From Desmodesmus armatus (Eukaryota; Chlorophyta; Chlorophyceae; Sphaeropleales; Scenedesmaceae): a DNA stretch of 64,000 nucleotides. The stretch spans positions 62,001 to 126,000 of the forward strand of contig VIIQ02000049.1 in NCBI GenBank assembly GCA_007449985.2. Direction: 5' to 3'. Below the pieces are notes generated by a model. It was not told where the DNA came from. It worked only from the letters and a program-made list of their open reading frames with translations, and did not search any database. This document shows, one piece after another, positions 60,003 to 64,000 of this stretch (positions are counted from its first letter, which is position 1; each line of letters opens with the position of its first letter). The translations under genes were made by a program, and so were the position numbers.

Positions 60003-60278
60003 GCTTGGGGTTGGTCCCGGAGAGCACTGTGCCGGAGACTACGCTGCAGAAGATGTCACAGACGTATTTGAGGACTCAAGGGTACAGATAACCGCAGGCC
60101 GTGTGTGCATCGAAACTTGAGACGTCTGTGATCAAGATCGTCGGGTATTGGTGTTTCAGCGATGTCTTGGGACCTGTCGCATTGATGAATGTATGGCATT
60201 TCAAGACAATAAACTGACACAACCTCGAGCGGCAGAGTGACATGTCAGACTAGGAACGCTACTGCTGTTGTGCAGCAG
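60003..60278. promoter_or_regulatory. Shared upstream region of C53 and the poly(A) polymerase gene
   Basis: Only 276 bases lie between the two divergent start codons. No clear TATA box or repeated element was found. Confidence 0.55.
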
Positions 60279-63200
60279 ATGACCAATCTGTGGCGCACTG
60301 CTCTCCTGGCTCTGATCAGGCCTGCGCACTGCCATCCATGCCCCTCTGTGTTCAGCAACAAGCGCCACCTGAGCAGCAGCAGCAGCAATGCAGCCACCAG
60401 CAGCCATGGGGTCACTCGGGTGTATGAAGATGATGAGGTTGCCATCCGTGCAGAAGACCTGCCCAAGCCCGTCTGGCAGACAATGCAGGACCTGAGAGCA
60501 GCAGGTGAGTGACTCCTGTGCTGCCAATGCCTCAGCGATCCCCTCCCTGCCACCCCTTTTTGGCCTGTGCCTCAAAGCTGTGCAACCTGGTATGTGCAGG
60601 CCATGAAGTGATGCTGGTGGGGGGTGCAGTGCGGGACCTGCTCATTGGCTGCACACCCAAGGACTATGACCTGCTCACCAGCGCACACATTGCTGAGGTA
60701 CGCTGCCAAACTCGGTGGCAGCCAGACACTGGCGGCCTTGCAATGTCATCTGCTATGGCCGCACCATCTGGCCACCATCACACCCACCACCCACCACCCT
60801 CAAGGAAGCTTTCAGACTGGCCATGTCTGCCAAACACGCAAGGATGCACAGCACTTTTTGAGGATAGCCTGTCACCATAATCCACGTCATTATGCTACTG
60901 TAGGTACATACGCTATGCAACTCATGTGTTCAAAAGCAGCGCACGTGCGTACTCACCAGCCACATTCTGCGAGCTAAGTGCCCGGCCGTTTCTTGTTTCC
61001 TTTGTGTTGCAGGTGAAGCAGTTGCTGCCTAAACCCCGTGTTTTTGGCCGCACCTTCCCCATCTGCCAGCTGAATGTTGGCGGAGTGCGCATGGAGATCA
61101 GCAGCATGCACACGCTGCCACCCGTAAGGCTGCAGGCAGCAGGTTCTGCCAGTGGCAGGGCTATCGTGCCACCTGATGCAGCACAGGTTCTGCTCAGGGG
61201 TCCAAAGGAGGCAGTGGTTGCAGCCGTGGCAGCGGCAAAGGCCTCAGGCATGCAGGTGGGGCAGCTAGCAGCCTGTGGGGACCAGCTGACTGTTGGCAAT
61301 GATCAGCTATACAGGCTGTGTCACTGTGTCAGCAGAGAGGCTGCTGTCTGGAGTTTTTATGGGGCCTAGTGTGGTGTGGTACACAAGTGTGGTACACAAC
61401 TCATGAGTGTTTCCATGCGTGCGAGTCACCTTGCAGGTTGAACATTGTGTGTCTGGTGGAGATTGCAGTGGAGTGAGGTCTAATCTGCCAGGGCCTGCCT
61501 CTCAATTGCTCCTGCCGTCACTTCCTTGCAGATTGGGCGCCACCGGCACAGCAAAGCCGCAAATACACACCGACAGCAGCCTCAGCAGTGGTCAGCGCTG
61601 GCACCACAGCGTCAGCAGCAGCTACTGTTGCAGCAGCAGCAGCAGCGCCAGCGGCCGACATGGGCCGCTGCACGCCGTGAGAACGCCCACGGGCGGGACT
61701 TCACTGCAAACTGCCTGCTGTATGATCCCTTTGCTGGGCTGCTGTTTGACTACGTTGGGGTGTGGCGGATCTGCAGGCCAGGGTTCTGCGCTGCAACGGA
61801 GATGCTGCAGAGAGGTTCAGCAGGGACCCTGCATGCATGCTGCGTGCTGTGCGCTGTGCTGCTCGTGCAGGTGGGTGAAAAATGGCGGGAAACAAAATGC
61901 CGCATAGCACAGATTCACTCAAGCAGCATGTGTGAGAGTGATCTGCACTACCCCTGGTGTACTTCTCTAAGTTCACCATCGAAATTTGTCAGGAGCTTGA
62001 TTGCACCCAAGGCAGATGCTGTCATTCTGGTGGGCGGCTTGTGCATGCTACTGTTGCATGCCGGATGGCTGGCCGTCTTCTGACGGACTGCCTGCGGTGT
62101 CTGCACTGCCTGATGGACTCCTTGCGGTGTCTGCAGGCCTGCACATAGAGCCACACACGCTTGCAGCCCTGCAGCAGCAGGGTCATCTTGTCAGCAGCCT
62201 CAACAGCCAGCGCCTCACAGCAGAGCTGCTGGCCCTGCTGGCCTATGGAGCAGCAGCACCCTCGCTGCAGCTGCTGCAGCGGACGCAGCTGCTACAGCAC
62301 ATCCTGCCGATGCATGCGGCCTACATGCAGCTACATCTGCAGCAGGGCTGCGTGCACCAGCAGCAGCCATGCATGCAGCAGCCCCCTAGCAGCAGGGCAC
62401 AGCACGCGGGTGGCGCCGGACCTGTCGCTGCTGGTTGTCAGCATAGCAGCAGCAGCAGCAGCCATAGCAGCAGCAGGGGCCGAGAGGGCCCAGCTGCATG
62501 GGCTGCTGGACAGCAGCAGCTGCAACAAGCTGCTGCTCTGCAACCTCCTGCAGCATCTGCCCTGGGGCAGCTGTGGCTGGGCCAGCTCCGCTCCAGCAGC
62601 CCTGAACATGCATGCTCAAAGCAGTCCCAGGAGCACTCCCAACAGCAACAGCGGCAGCAGCAGGTGCAGGACCTGCAGCGGCAGCATGAACAGCTGCAGC
62701 ACACCAACCTGCTGCTGCAGGTGCTGGCAGCACTGGATCAGCAGGTCAGTGTGTCACAGCCGGCACCAGCAGAGGTGGTGCTGGCCTGCCTCACAGCCCC
62801 GCTGCTTGTGGAGGCTCTAGCAGCAGCAGTGACACAGCTGCAGGACTATGTACACAAACACTCGCGGCAGCAGCTGCCAGCACTGGAACACGTGCAGCAG
62901 CTGCAACAGCAGCAACCACAGCGACTGCAGCAGCACCCAGCTAGAGCAGAGGTTGACTTGAAGCAGGATCAGAGTGCAGCCGCGCAGGCGTACAGCCAGA
63001 CAGCAGCAGAAATGCTGACCTTGGTCCTGCAGCCGCTGCCTGCAGCACGCAGTGCAGCACGGCACTTCAGCAGTACCAGTGCTGCCATGATTGCTGACGA
63101 GTCCTGCATGGCTCAGCACAGTGATCTCACTTGGAGACCAGGGCAGGAGGCGGTGCAGCAGCTGCTGCACAGTATGCCTGCTGCAGAGTTTATCCAGCAG

Positions 63201-64000
63201 CAAGGCATTTACATAGCCTCACAGGTGGGCAGGGAGCTTCATGACTTGAGTCCTGCAGGCTGCCAGCAGGGTTACCCAGGTCGACAAAGAATAACCCTGC
63301 CAGTGGCATTCAAGCAACTGCTGCAGCAGCCAGCCTGTGCCAATCATGAGGATGTACTGTGCTGGAGTCGCTTATGGGCCGTAAGCAGAACTATTGCAAG
63401 AGCATACCCGGCTGAATTGGGATAATGTGTCTCACCGTCCCCCAGGAATGACCCAGCTTACATGCCACCACATGCGGCCTGCTTCAGTCCAACAGGCGCA
63501 TTGGCACTTTCACTGTTTGGGCCTTTATGAATACTGGTTCAAACAAGTTGTCGCCTGTGCTGGGGTGCCTTGCTTGTGCCGGTGCAGGTGTGTGCGCAGC
63601 TGACAACAACACAACCAGCAGGCGACCAGCACACCTACCATGCAGCCTACAGCAGCCAATTGTTTGGCGCCAACGCTCCCAAGCTGGCAGCTGAGCTCTT
63701 GCTGAGCCACCTCCAGCTCTGCCAACAGCAGCAGCAACAAAACGAACAGATGCAACAATCGGTCGCAGAAGGCCCCGACATGCAGCTGCCAAAGCGGCGC
63801 ACAGGCAAGAATGGACGCAAGAGCGGCAAGCAGTCGCACATGCAGTCTGCTGCAGTCGGGGACCTCTGGGATGAGTATGCTGCCGCTCTACCTCGCAGCA
63901 ACAAGCAGTTCAGGCAGCTCATGCAGCGGCAGTGGGACCAGCAGCTGCCAGCTGGTGTAGAGGCTGGTTATGTTGGCACACTGGCAACAGACCCCATGCT
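60279..64000 (+). CDS. Poly(A) polymerase / tRNA nucleotidyltransferase family protein, probably organellar (3' end outside window)
   Basis: Class II nucleotidyltransferase adding nucleotides to RNA 3' ends, of the bacterial PcnB/CCA type. Exons: 60279-60504, 60600-60697, 61013-61255 (or to 61123), 61532-61870, 62137-63224, 63589 onward. The first about 40 residues (MTNLWRTALLALIRPAHCHP, then a Ser run) look like a mitochondrial or plastid targeting peptide. Head domain: GHEVMLVGGAVRDLLIGCTP then KDYDLLTSA, with metal-binding D-x-D in KDYD, then FGRTFPICQLNVGGVRMEIS. Neck: RDFTANCLLYDPF, DYVG, VADLQARVLRC, ERFSRDPACMLRAVRCAARA, GLHIEPHTLAAL and LNSQRLTAELLALL. Q/S-rich inserts follow. The exon at 63589 is open to the window end. 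Joining DYVG to VADL needs one more G in the GGGG run at 61757-61760. Confidence 0.86.

Noticed and set aside
60697..61012. Separate small gene in frames 60509-60977
   Set aside because: This is the intron between two well-supported exons of the poly(A) polymerase gene; the frames there have no similarity.

Overview
The window is nuclear DNA from a green alga, most likely Chlorophyta and possibly Chlorophyceae. It is GC-rich. Genes are split by many introns of roughly 80-500 bases with GT-AG borders. Proteins are full of Ala/Gln/Ser/Gly low-complexity runs coded by CAG/GCN repeats. Histone genes sit in divergent pairs and end in the replication-type stem-loop. Putative organelle transit peptides start three genes. 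TGTAA, the volvocine-type poly(A) signal, lies behind some of them. No bacterial operons, CRISPR arrays, rRNA or tRNA genes were seen. All exon models here were built by hand from splice sites, phase and homology.

Layout. 1-192: a 102-base direct duplication with GACT runs. 934-3049 (+): last exon of a GTPBP1/2-type translational GTPase. 4891-22390 (-) and 22750-37810 (+): two paralogous 1,3-beta-glucan (callose) synthases, head to head, 359 bases apart. My models give 34 exons/2,669 residues and 29 exons/2,360 residues, both in frame throughout. 38519-42716 (-): an organelle-targeted coiled-coil protein. 43038-45221 (+): a DUF2358/NTF2-like protein with a probable transit peptide. 45.7-54.9 kb: a complete histone set: H2A(-)/H2B(+), H3(-)/H4(+), and H1(-) with one intron. 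Each gene has its own 3' stem-loop, and the upstream regions share GACTCA/CTCAAC elements. A 128-base minisatellite lies between H4 and H1. 56340-60002 (-): CDK5RAP3/C53, the UFMylation and ER-phagy receptor, with six tryptophan motifs in its disordered region. 60279 to window end (+): an organelle-type poly(A) polymerase/tRNA nucleotidyltransferase family protein, divergent from C53 across 276 bases.

The strongest points of interest are the head-to-head glucan synthase pair (one copy with a tail of 14-residue repeats, the other with a long helical insert in the catalytic region), the six-fold shuffled ATG8-interacting motif array in C53, and four genes that each need exactly one extra G to stay in frame. 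The last point suggests systematic single-base losses in the assembly rather than four broken genes. I found no clearly new biological system; the C53 array and the glucan synthase pair are the best candidates for follow-up.
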